NCBI GenBank assembly: GCA_964499285.1
Contig: CAZCLA010000003.1
Location: 1-64,000 of the forward strand
Length of the DNA stretch: 64,000 bases
Direction of reading: 5' to 3'
From: JAGFIY01 sp964499285
GTDB taxonomy: Bacteria; Bacteroidota; Ignavibacteria; Ignavibacteriales; Melioribacteraceae
The position numbers and the translations under genes are program-made. The stretch's first letter is position 1; the number at the start of each line of letters is the position of its first letter. Below the pieces are notes generated by a model. That model was not told where the DNA came from. It did no database searches and saw only the letters and a program-made list of their open reading frames with translations. Positions 1 through 7,544 of this stretch are shown here, piece after piece.

Positions 1-1693
1 GCTTCTATCCGTAAAGGATTACGCTCTAATAGAAAATATTGAGATTTCTTTCGGCAATAATTTAAATATTATAACAGGCGAAACCGGTGCCGGTAAATCG
101 ATTCTGCTTTCTGCAATGAGCCTTCTGCTTGGTGAACGAGCCTCCCCGGAATCGGTGCGAAAAGGTGCAAAAAAATCAGTGGTTGAGGGAATTTTTAAGG
201 TTGAGGGAAATAAATCTATTCAAAGTATTCTAGCAGAAAACGAAATTGAATATAATCCAGAACTGATTATTAGACGCGAAATTTCTGCATCGGGAAGCAG
301 CCGTGCTTTTGTGAATGATACGCCGACAACGCTGAATGTGCTTAAAGACATTGGAAATATTCTTGTTGATCTGCATGGTCAACACGATCATCAATCGCTT
401 CTTAGAACCGAAACTCATATTGAATTCCTTGACGATTTTGGAACTTATAAAAATGAGGTAATGCTTTTCAAACATGGCAGATTAGAACTAATTCAGAAAA
501 TTAATGAATATGAAAAATTAAAAAAGAAAGAACGTGAACTTAAAGAAAAATACGAACTTTATAAATTTCAGCTTGAGGAAATAAACTCAGTAAATCCTCG
601 GGAGAATGAGGAATCAGAAATTCTGGATGAACTGAGAATTTTGGAAAATAGCGAAAAATTAACTGAATTAAGTTTAGCTGTTTATGAATCACTTTATGAT
701 TCAGAGGATGCAGCTTATGAAAAACTAGTTGCAGCTTTGAAACAATTGGATTCGCTTAGTTCAATAGACAATTCTTTTAAGGAAAAAACTACATTTCTAA
801 ATGAGGCTGTTGCAATTATTGAAGATGTCTCAAGTTTTATGCGCAGCTATAAAGACAAGATCGAATCAGATCCGGAAAGGTTGGAAATGCTGCGGGAAAG
901 ATTAGGCGCTTTCAATCTTCTGAAAAAGAAATATGGTGGTTCACTTGAAAAAGTTATTGAATTGAAAAACAAATTACAATCTGAACTCGACTTGACCAAT
1001 AACTATGATGATCAATTAAAAAAAAATAAATTTGATATAGATGAATTACGTTCCAAATTGGGGAAGACGGCCCTTTCGCTTTCCACAGAGAGAAAAGTAG
1101 CCGCAAAGCAGATCGAAAAAGGAGTGCTTGCAGAACTTAAAGAACTTGGAATTGAAAATGGCGGATTTAAAGTTCGTTTTGAACATTTAGAGCCTGAAAG
1201 CGAAAACAATTACGTAATGGTCGGTAATAAAAAAGTAGGCTTCGATTCGAACGGAATTGATAATTTAGAATTTTACATTTCGACAAATATTGGCGAAGAC
1301 TTAAAACCACTAGTTAAGGTTGCTTCGGGGGGTGAGATTTCGAGAATAATGCTTGCATTGAAATCGGTTCTTGCAAAAAGTGAAAATCTTCCACTCTTAA
1401 TATTTGATGAGATCGACACTGGTGTGAGCGGAAGGATTGCACAGAAAGTTGGAAAAGCACTTAAAAATCTTGCCGAACAGCACCAAATAATTACAATTAC
1501 ACATCTTCCCCAAATTGCCGCACAAGCTGATCACCATTTCAGCGTGGAAAAAATCGAAACGAACGGAAGAGTATCTAGCTCGATCAGAAAACTGGGTAAG
1601 GACGAAAGCGTAAAAGAAATAGCAAAACTGATAAGCGGAGATGAAATAACAGATTCCGCTTTAAAAAAGGCGAAAGAATTTATTACTTCCTAA
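1..1693 (+). CDS. recN: DNA repair ATPase RecN (5' end cut off)
   Basis: RecN is an SMC-like ATPase that acts at DNA double-strand breaks and helps RecA-dependent recombination. The reading frame is open from base 2. The Walker A motif GETGAGKS lies at bases 77-100, upstream of the first in-frame ATG (116), so that ATG is not the start and only a few codons are missing beyond the window edge. A long charged coiled-coil region follows the N-terminal ATPase lobe. The C-terminal lobe carries the signature ASGGEISR and the Walker B LLIFDEIDTGVSG, then the ITHLPQIAA switch. All ATPase motifs are intact. The next gene starts about 120 bases downstream and is probably a separate unit. Confidence 0.95.
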   Translation, partial: LLSVKDYALIENIEISFGNNLNIITGETGAGKSILLSAMSLLLGERASPESVRKGAKKSVVEGIFKVEGNKSIQSILAENEIEYNPELIIRREISASGSSRAFVNDTPTTLNVLKDIGNILVDLHGQHDHQSLLRTETHIEFLDDFGTYKNEVMLFKHGRLELIQKINEYEKLKKKERELKEKYELYKFQLEEINSVNPRENEESEILDELRILENSEKLTELSLAVYESLYDSEDAAYEKLVAALKQLDSLSSIDNSFKEKTTFLNEAVAIIEDVSSFMRSYKDKIESDPERLEMLRERLGAFNLLKKKYGGSLEKVIELKNKLQSELDLTNNYDDQLKKNKFDIDELRSKLGKTALSLSTERKVAAKQIEKGVLAELKELGIENGGFKVRFEHLEPESENNYVMVGNKKVGFDSNGIDNLEFYISTNIGEDLKPLVKVASGGEISRIMLALKSVLAKSENLPLLIFDEIDTGVSGRIAQKVGKALKNLAEQHQIITITHLPQIAAQADHHFSVEKIETNGRVSSSIRKLGKDESVKEIAKLISGDEITDSALKKAKEFITS

Positions 1694-1817
1694 AATCTTA
1701 CTGTATATCACATCCAAGAATATTCACTAAAAAGATTTTGACATAGTGTGGATATTTGTGCATTTTCCAAAAGTAAATCAATTAATAAGACATCAAATCT
1801 AATTATAAGGAGGAAAA

Positions 1818-2699
1818 ATGAAAAAAACTGCGTTGTTAATTTTTTTTTCATTTGCTTCGTTTAATGTTTTATTCGGACAACTTCAGGAAAAAATCGGTCT
1901 TCTCGGCGAAAAAAATATGAGCGGATATATACAGCCTTTGGCAACTTCGCTGGGAACAGCGATGAATTCGGCAGCATTTTCGGATGCTGATATTGCGGAC
2001 ATTTGGGGTTTTTCTTTTAGTGTTAAGGGAATGTATATTTTTATTCCAAGTGATCAGCAAACTTTTTCACCTTCTACTCCTGATGGATACAATCTTAATT
2101 CAGAAACTGCAACCGTCTATGGTGATAAAGGCGCATTCGTTTCTGGTCCCAATGGATACTTAGCATTTCCCCCGGGAATAAACACGACAAGTCTCCCGGC
2201 AGTTTTTCCGCAAGTTTCGGCAAGTTTAATGGGGACAAAAGTGATGTTTAGATATATGCCCAAAATTACGCTGGGTGAAAATGATTACAGTTTTTGGGGA
2301 GCTGGCATTTCACACGAAATCAGCCGCTATTTTCCTGTGATGCCCCTCGATATTTCCATTCAAGCTTTATTTAGCGGATTGGAAATTTCCGATTTTGTGG
2401 ATTTAAAAAGTTTTGCAGTAAACGCACATGCAAGTAAATCTTTTGGATTGTTTTTATTGTATGGCGGACTTCAATATGAATCTTCTACTTTAGAGATGAA
2501 TTACTCAACTATTGGTGACGCAAATAATGCAGATCCCGAAATTCAACAGAAACGAGATGTCAATCTTTCGGTTGATGGAGACAACAATTTTCGCTTTACT
2601 TTGGGTGCTGCATTGAAAGTTAGTATTTTTTCATTAAATGTCGATTACAGTATTTCTTCTCAATCTGTTCTATCAACAGGAATAAATTTTGCATTTTAA
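1818..2699 (+). CDS. Secreted outer-membrane-type protein, DUF6588-like
   Basis: A 293-residue protein with an N-terminal signal peptide (hydrophobic run ending in VLFGQ) and a strand-rich body ending in aromatic-alternating strands (final residues NFAF), as in outer-membrane beta-barrels. The N-terminal part after the signal peptide resembles the DUF6588 family of Bacteroidota; this is from memory of the family, so it is tentative. The function is unknown. A strong Shine-Dalgarno, AAGGAGG at 1807-1813, fixes the start. The lipoprotein gene follows after only 12 bases, so the two are probably co-transcribed up to the terminator at 3261. Confidence 0.7.
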   Translation: MKKTALLIFFSFASFNVLFGQLQEKIGLLGEKNMSGYIQPLATSLGTAMNSAAFSDADIADIWGFSFSVKGMYIFIPSDQQTFSPSTPDGYNLNSETATVYGDKGAFVSGPNGYLAFPPGINTTSLPAVFPQVSASLMGTKVMFRYMPKITLGENDYSFWGAGISHEISRYFPVMPLDISIQALFSGLEISDFVDLKSFAVNAHASKSFGLFLLYGGLQYESSTLEMNYSTIGDANNADPEIQQKRDVNLSVDGDNNFRFTLGAALKVSIFSLNVDYSISSQSVLSTGINFAF

Positions 2700-2711
2700 A
2701 GTGAGGTAAAC

Positions 2712-3251
2712 ATGAAAAAGAAAATAATTTTGTACCTAATTTTTACATTAATAGCTATTCCTTTTCTTAATGGCTGCGATGAGTTTGAATCAATTCCTAT
2801 AAATATTCCGATTTCGATTACAATTGAAACTCAACATACAAACTCAACAACAACTTCCGGAACATCGTCTTATTGTTTCGAAAACTCTGCTGCATACCAG
2901 CAGTATATGGATGATATAAATTCGTTGACTTATGTTGAAGCAAGTTGGCGGACTGATACGGTTGTTCCTTCAGATTTATCAGGTGTTGTAACATTGACAT
3001 TAAGAAACAGTTCGGGCGGGATTATACTAACTTATAGTCTTGGTCAAATAACACCTGCCGATTACATAAATAATCCGCTTCAGCTTCAACTAACTGAGGC
3101 GCAAATCGATTTAATAAATTTATTCTTATCCAATAATGATGATCTGTGTATGACAGCAGAAGTTTTAGTTGAACAGATGCCGGGCGGACAGGAACAGTAT
3201 GTTATAGGAATAATTGATTTGCTCTTTGAAGCAGAAACAAATTTAGATTAA
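2712..3251 (+). CDS. Hypothetical lipoprotein
   Basis: A 179-residue protein starting with a lipoprotein signal peptide; the lipobox LNGC puts the acylated cysteine at about residue 22. The mature part begins with an acidic DEFE stretch and is rich in Thr, Ser and beta-type sequence. No recognised catalytic motif was seen and I do not know the family. It sits 12 bases after the barrel-like protein and directly before a strong terminator, so it may be a periplasmic-face partner of that protein. A GAGG-type ribosome binding site precedes the ATG. Confidence 0.7.
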   Translation: MKKKIILYLIFTLIAIPFLNGCDEFESIPINIPISITIETQHTNSTTTSGTSSYCFENSAAYQQYMDDINSLTYVEASWRTDTVVPSDLSGVVTLTLRNSSGGIILTYSLGQITPADYINNPLQLQLTEAQIDLINLFLSNNDDLCMTAEVLVEQMPGGQEQYVIGIIDLLFEAETNLD

Positions 3252-3260
3252 GAACTTTTT

Positions 3261-3290
3261 AAGGGGGTTATTTAACCCCCTTTTGTTTAT
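3261..3290 (+). terminator. Rho-independent terminator
   Basis: A perfect 10-base inverted repeat (3261-3270 and 3273-3282, five G:C pairs in a row) is followed by a T-rich run. It lies 9 bases after the stop codon of the lipoprotein gene, and closes the 1818-3251 unit. Confidence 0.85.
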
Positions 3291-3318
3291 CTTTTACTCC
3301 TCAAAAAAATGTATTCCT

Positions 3319-4449
3319 TTGAAAAACCTATCGATATACATTCATATTCCATTTTGTGATCACAAATGTATTTATTGTGATTTTTATTCACTCATCTCCT
3401 ACGAAAATGTAAATTCCTATCTTGCGGCATTAAAAAAAGAAATTGACTATTACTCTCAACTATGTTCGAGGGACACGAGAATCATTTCAATATTTTTCGG
3501 CGGGGGTACTCCTTCATTTATGAACCCAGAATATATTTCCGAGTTGATTGAATGCGTCAGATCGAAATTTAATTTAACTGATAATACGGAAATAACACTC
3601 GAAACAAACCCGGGAACAGTTTCCGCAGAATTACTTCGTAATTTTAAATTGGGCGGTGTGAATAGATTAAGCGTCGGGGTGCAGTCCTTCGACAATAATG
3701 AATTGAATTTTCTTACAAGAATACACAATGCCGAAACAGCCGAAATCACAATTCGAGATGCAGCAAAAGCCGGCTTTGAAAATATAAGTCTTGATCTAAT
3801 CTTCAACTTGCCAAAGCAGACCAAAGTTATTCTCGAAAAAAATCTGGAAAAAGCAGTTGCACTTCCCATAAAACATATTTCAGCATATTCACTGATTCTG
3901 GAGAAAGGAACAATTCTAAATAAAATGGTTATCGACGGAAAAGTAGAAATGCAGAACTCCGATTACGATGCCGATCTATATGAATTTACTATCGATTATT
4001 TACTAAGCAAAGGATTTTTGCAATATGAAGTTTCTAACTTTGCATTCAAAGGTTATGAATGTGTTCACAATAATTCTTATTGGAGATATATCGACTATTT
4101 GGGTCTGGGAACATCATCACATTCATTTGTCGGAGGTGTAAGATGGTGGAATGTTTCCAGTTTAAAAATGTATTTGGAAATGGTAAATAAAAATGGCAGT
4201 GCAAAGATTAACGAAGAAATTTTATCGAGGGATGAAAAGATAAATGAGTATATCATGCTTGCATTAAGAAGCAGCGGATTGAATAAAGCTGACTTCCAAA
4301 ACAGATTTGAAGCGGATTGGCTCAAACGAAAGAGTGATGAACTGATAAAATTAAAACAAGGTGGTTTTTTACACGAGGATGATAAATTCATTAAATTTAC
4401 CAGCAAAGGCTACGCTTTGTGTGATGAAATTTTGGTGAATTTACTTTAA
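3319..4449 (+). CDS. hemW: Radical SAM protein HemW (heme chaperone, HemN-like)
   Basis: HemW is a heme-binding radical SAM protein related to the oxygen-independent coproporphyrinogen oxidase HemN. It is thought to deliver heme to acceptor proteins. The cluster motif is CxxxCxxC (Cys13, Cys17, Cys20 from the chosen start) followed by DF, the HemW pattern. HemN has a fourth cysteine there. GGGTPS and GVNRLSVGVQSFD follow, and the HNxxYW motif lies in the second half. The start is taken as TTG 3319, giving MKNLSIYIHIPFC. The frame is open back to TTG 3283, but that would begin inside the terminator. About 376 residues, normal for the family. Confidence 0.9.
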   Translation: MKNLSIYIHIPFCDHKCIYCDFYSLISYENVNSYLAALKKEIDYYSQLCSRDTRIISIFFGGGTPSFMNPEYISELIECVRSKFNLTDNTEITLETNPGTVSAELLRNFKLGGVNRLSVGVQSFDNNELNFLTRIHNAETAEITIRDAAKAGFENISLDLIFNLPKQTKVILEKNLEKAVALPIKHISAYSLILEKGTILNKMVIDGKVEMQNSDYDADLYEFTIDYLLSKGFLQYEVSNFAFKGYECVHNNSYWRYIDYLGLGTSSHSFVGGVRWWNVSSLKMYLEMVNKNGSAKINEEILSRDEKINEYIMLALRSSGLNKADFQNRFEADWLKRKSDELIKLKQGGFLHEDDKFIKFTSKGYALCDEILVNLL

Positions 4450-4469
4450 TCTCTACCGGGAGAAATGAT

Positions 4470-5693
4470 ATGAAGAAAATTGAACTTCACTGGCAAATTC
4501 TTATCGGATTTATAGTTGCTGTTTTGTATGGGTTGTATCTTACCGAGTACGTCGAATATGTTGCTTGGATGGGTGATTTATTTCTTCGTGCACTCAAAAT
4601 GGTTATTGTTCCGTTGATACTGAGTTCAATTGTTTCAGGTGTTGCAAATATTGGTTCGGGAGAAAATTTAGGCAGACTTGGGTTGAAGACCATGGTTTAC
4701 TATTTATCGACAAGTACTTTAGCAATTCTTGTCGGTCTTTTCTTTGTGAACATAATGAATCCTGGCGTTGGGGCAGATCTTGGCTTAAGTAAGAATGTTG
4801 AAGAACTTGCGGTGGCAAAAGATTCGTTTGGAGATACGCTGATAAATATTATCCCGACAAACATCTTCGAATCATTTTTAAATGCCGACATGCTATCGAT
4901 TATATTTTTCTCGATTCTTTTCGGTTTTTTTATTACAAAACTTGAACCGAAGTATTCTTCCAATCTAACTGATTTCTTCAATGCAACTTTTGAAGTAATG
5001 ATGAAGATTACATTAGTTGTAATAAAATTTGCTCCGCTTGGAATTTTAGGAATTGTTGCTGTTATAGTTGCTGAGCAAGCAGGCGATGCCGCAGCCCTGC
5101 TGGATATGGTGGGAAGACTCGGCTTATATATGATAGCCGTTCTTATTGCCTTGGCAGTGCATGCCGGAATTACCCTTCCATTAATTTTAAAATTTGTTGG
5201 AAAAGTGAATCCTTGGCTTCATTTTAAAGCAATGACTACCCCGCTGCTTACTGCATTTTCGACATCCTCTTCAAATGCAACGCTTCCGTTAACTATGGAA
5301 GCAGTTGAAAATGATGCAGGAGTTTCAAATAAAATTACAAGCTTTACACTTCCGTTGGGAGCAACAATAAATATGGACGGAACCGCTTTGTATGAATGTA
5401 TAGCTGCAATGTTCATTGCTCAAGCATATGGTGTTGAGCTTGGTTTTCTTGAACAGATCATAGTTGTGTTTACAGCACTTCTTGCATCAATTGGTGCTGC
5501 AGGAATTCCGATGGCAGGTCTCGTTACAATTACAATTATTCTTTCCGCTGTCGGCCTTCCTCTTGAAGGCGTTGGTCTAATTCTTTCAGTTGATAGAATC
5601 CTCGATATGTGTAGAACAACCGTAAATGTTTGGAGTGACAGTTGCGGAGCTGTAGTTATAGCAAAAACAGAAGGCGAACATTTGAATGTGTGA
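4470..5693 (+). CDS. Dicarboxylate/amino acid:cation symporter (DAACS/SLC1 family)
   Basis: A 407-residue membrane protein of the glutamate/dicarboxylate symporter fold (GltP/DctA/GltPh). It carries the serine-rich hairpin loop motif STSSSNATLP near residue 264 and the NMDGT motif near residue 301, which bind substrate and cations. The many hydrophobic segments fit eight helices plus two re-entrant loops. It imports an acidic amino acid or C4-dicarboxylate with Na+ or H+; the exact substrate cannot be read from the sequence. It starts 20 bases after hemW. Confidence 0.92.
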   Translation: MKKIELHWQILIGFIVAVLYGLYLTEYVEYVAWMGDLFLRALKMVIVPLILSSIVSGVANIGSGENLGRLGLKTMVYYLSTSTLAILVGLFFVNIMNPGVGADLGLSKNVEELAVAKDSFGDTLINIIPTNIFESFLNADMLSIIFFSILFGFFITKLEPKYSSNLTDFFNATFEVMMKITLVVIKFAPLGILGIVAVIVAEQAGDAAALLDMVGRLGLYMIAVLIALAVHAGITLPLILKFVGKVNPWLHFKAMTTPLLTAFSTSSSNATLPLTMEAVENDAGVSNKITSFTLPLGATINMDGTALYECIAAMFIAQAYGVELGFLEQIIVVFTALLASIGAAGIPMAGLVTITIILSAVGLPLEGVGLILSVDRILDMCRTTVNVWSDSCGAVVIAKTEGEHLNV

Positions 5694-5731
5694 TACAATT
5701 TATTCATAACTCGATAAGAAATTAAGAGTTC

Positions 5732-7063
5732 ATGTTGAACATATTTTCGGATGATAGTAAGCACCTTAATAAAAGCATCCTTTCACTTGCGATTCCTAAT
5801 ATTATCAGCAACATATCAGTCCCGTTATTAAGTTCTGTTGATACTGCTGTTGTAGGGCATCTTGATCAAGTCTCATATCTCGGTGCTATAGCATTAGGTT
5901 CAATGATTTTCAATTTTATCTATTGGGCTTTCGGTTTTTTACGAATGGGAACCACTGGATTGACTGCACAAGCGCACGGAAGATCCGATGAACAAGAATC
6001 GTTTAACGTTCTATTAAGAGCATTGAGCGTGGCGGTTGGAGGATCGATAATTCTGCTGGTCTTTCAAGAAGTTATCGGATATGTCAGTTTTCATTTGATC
6101 AATTCAAATGCAGAAGTGGAATCACTTGCACGTGAATATTTTGATATTAGAATCTATGCTGCACCCGCCACATTAAGTATTTACGTTTTTCACGGATGGT
6201 TTTTAGGAAAGCAAAATTCAAGAATACCAATGTTCATTGTAATTTTGATCAATATCCTAAATATCGGATTTAATTTATTGTTTATTTATCAGTTTGATAT
6301 GAAATCCAACGGCGTCGCTTTGGGAACGGTCTGTGCTCAGTACATCGGATTAATTATCTCTGCTGTTTTTTACTTTAAATCATTTCATAATAAAAAATTA
6401 TTTATAAAAATAAATCGCATTTTTGATTTCGAAGCGATCTCAAAGTTTTTTAAGATAAACCTCGATATCTTCTTAAGAACTCTGCTGCTCGTGTTTACAT
6501 TTACATATTTTACTGCTGAATCTGCATCTTATGGCGAGAACATTTTGGCAGCAAATACAATCTTGTTGCAGCTATGGATGCTTCTCTCATATGGGATTGA
6601 CGGTTTTGCGTTTGCATCGGAAAGTCTTGTTGGGAAAGCGGTTGGTGAAAATAATAAACACTTGCTCAAGAAAGTTATAAGACATTCTTTTTATTGGGGA
6701 ATGGCTTTGAGTGTTCTCTATTCAGCAACCTATTTAATTTTTGGTCACGATATTTTATCAATCTATACAAACAAGTTATTTCTAATCGAACTTGCCGGCT
6801 CGTTTCTTATCTGGACAATTATTGCTCCAGTAATTAACTCTGTGTGTTATATTTGGGACGGCATTTACATCGGTGCGACCCAGACTCAGCCGATGCGAAA
6901 TTCTATGATTATAAGTACTTTAATCATTTTTCTTCCAATTTATTATTTGACAAATAACCTATTCGGGAATCATTCTCTTTGGCTGGCGATGACAGTTTTT
7001 ATGTTCAGCAGAGGGTTGTTTCTAACCGTATTATCAAAAAAATATATCTTCTCAAAAATATGA
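5732..7063 (+). CDS. MATE family efflux transporter (DinF/NorM type)
   Basis: A 443-residue protein with about 12 hydrophobic segments. The first half contains SVDTAVVGHL and the GTTGLTAQAHG loop, typical of the MATE (multi antimicrobial extrusion) family and closest in flavour to DinF-like members. These antiporters export cationic compounds using a Na+ or H+ gradient. The ATG at 5732 follows the symporter gene by 38 bases. The substrate is unknown. Confidence 0.9.
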   Translation: MLNIFSDDSKHLNKSILSLAIPNIISNISVPLLSSVDTAVVGHLDQVSYLGAIALGSMIFNFIYWAFGFLRMGTTGLTAQAHGRSDEQESFNVLLRALSVAVGGSIILLVFQEVIGYVSFHLINSNAEVESLAREYFDIRIYAAPATLSIYVFHGWFLGKQNSRIPMFIVILINILNIGFNLLFIYQFDMKSNGVALGTVCAQYIGLIISAVFYFKSFHNKKLFIKINRIFDFEAISKFFKINLDIFLRTLLLVFTFTYFTAESASYGENILAANTILLQLWMLLSYGIDGFAFASESLVGKAVGENNKHLLKKVIRHSFYWGMALSVLYSATYLIFGHDILSIYTNKLFLIELAGSFLIWTIIAPVINSVCYIWDGIYIGATQTQPMRNSMIISTLIIFLPIYYLTNNLFGNHSLWLAMTVFMFSRGLFLTVLSKKYIFSKI

Positions 7064-7167
7064 CTGCTCTTTAGAATAGAAGATAGTTCATCTGATTTAC
7101 GTATTATCTTTTTATTTGTCGAATCTATGAATTAACGACAATATTTTTTTATTTTAATAATTCATAA

Positions 7168-7533
7168 ATGAGTGAGGGAACAATGAACCCGGAATTGACA
7201 AGGGACGAAAAGCTTTGGGGAATGCTTTGTCATTTTTCAGCATTTGCATTTTTTATTTTTCCATTCGGAAACATCTTAGGACCCTTAATAATTTGGTTGA
7301 TCAAAAAAGATGAATCACAATATATTGAGAGGAATGGGAAAGAATCACTGAACTTTCAAATCTCGATAACACTTTACGTGATTATTTCTGCTTTACTTGT
7401 CTTGATACTTATCGGTTTTATTCTTTTGATTGCTTTGCTTCTGCTGGATTTTATTCTCGTCGTTGTCGCTTCAATCAAAGCAAACGATGGTATCGAATAT
7501 AAATACCCAATGACAATACAATTTATTAAATAG
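7168..7533 (+). CDS. DUF4870 domain-containing small membrane protein
   Basis: A 121-residue protein matching the DUF4870 pattern: an N-terminal TRDEKLWGMLCHFSA segment, a first membrane helix, a conserved loop with ESLNFQIS, then two more membrane segments and a short tail. The family is widespread and its role is not established. A second in-frame ATG at 7183 is preceded by GAGGG (7174-7178), so the real start may be 15 bases downstream. The carboxypeptidase gene follows after 11 bases. Confidence 0.8.
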   Translation: MSEGTMNPELTRDEKLWGMLCHFSAFAFFIFPFGNILGPLIIWLIKKDESQYIERNGKESLNFQISITLYVIISALLVLILIGFILLIALLLLDFILVVVASIKANDGIEYKYPMTIQFIK

Positions 7534-7544
7534 AAGGATTCACT

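Noticed and set aside
1738..1743. TTGACA between recN and the next gene, as a promoter -35 box
   Set aside because: No -10-like hexamer stands 16-18 bases downstream (the sequence there is CATTTT), and no Bacteroidota-type -7 element fits either. A promoter is expected in this spacer, but I cannot place it.
3283..3318. Upstream extension of hemW to TTG 3283
   Set aside because: The extra 12 residues would start inside a strong terminator and do not match the family opening; TTG 3319 gives the usual start.
7064..7167. Weak AT-rich stem (AAGATA/TATCTT) after the MATE gene as a terminator
   Set aside because: Only six A/T-rich pairs with a 19-base loop; too weak to call. Nothing else was seen in this 104-base spacer.
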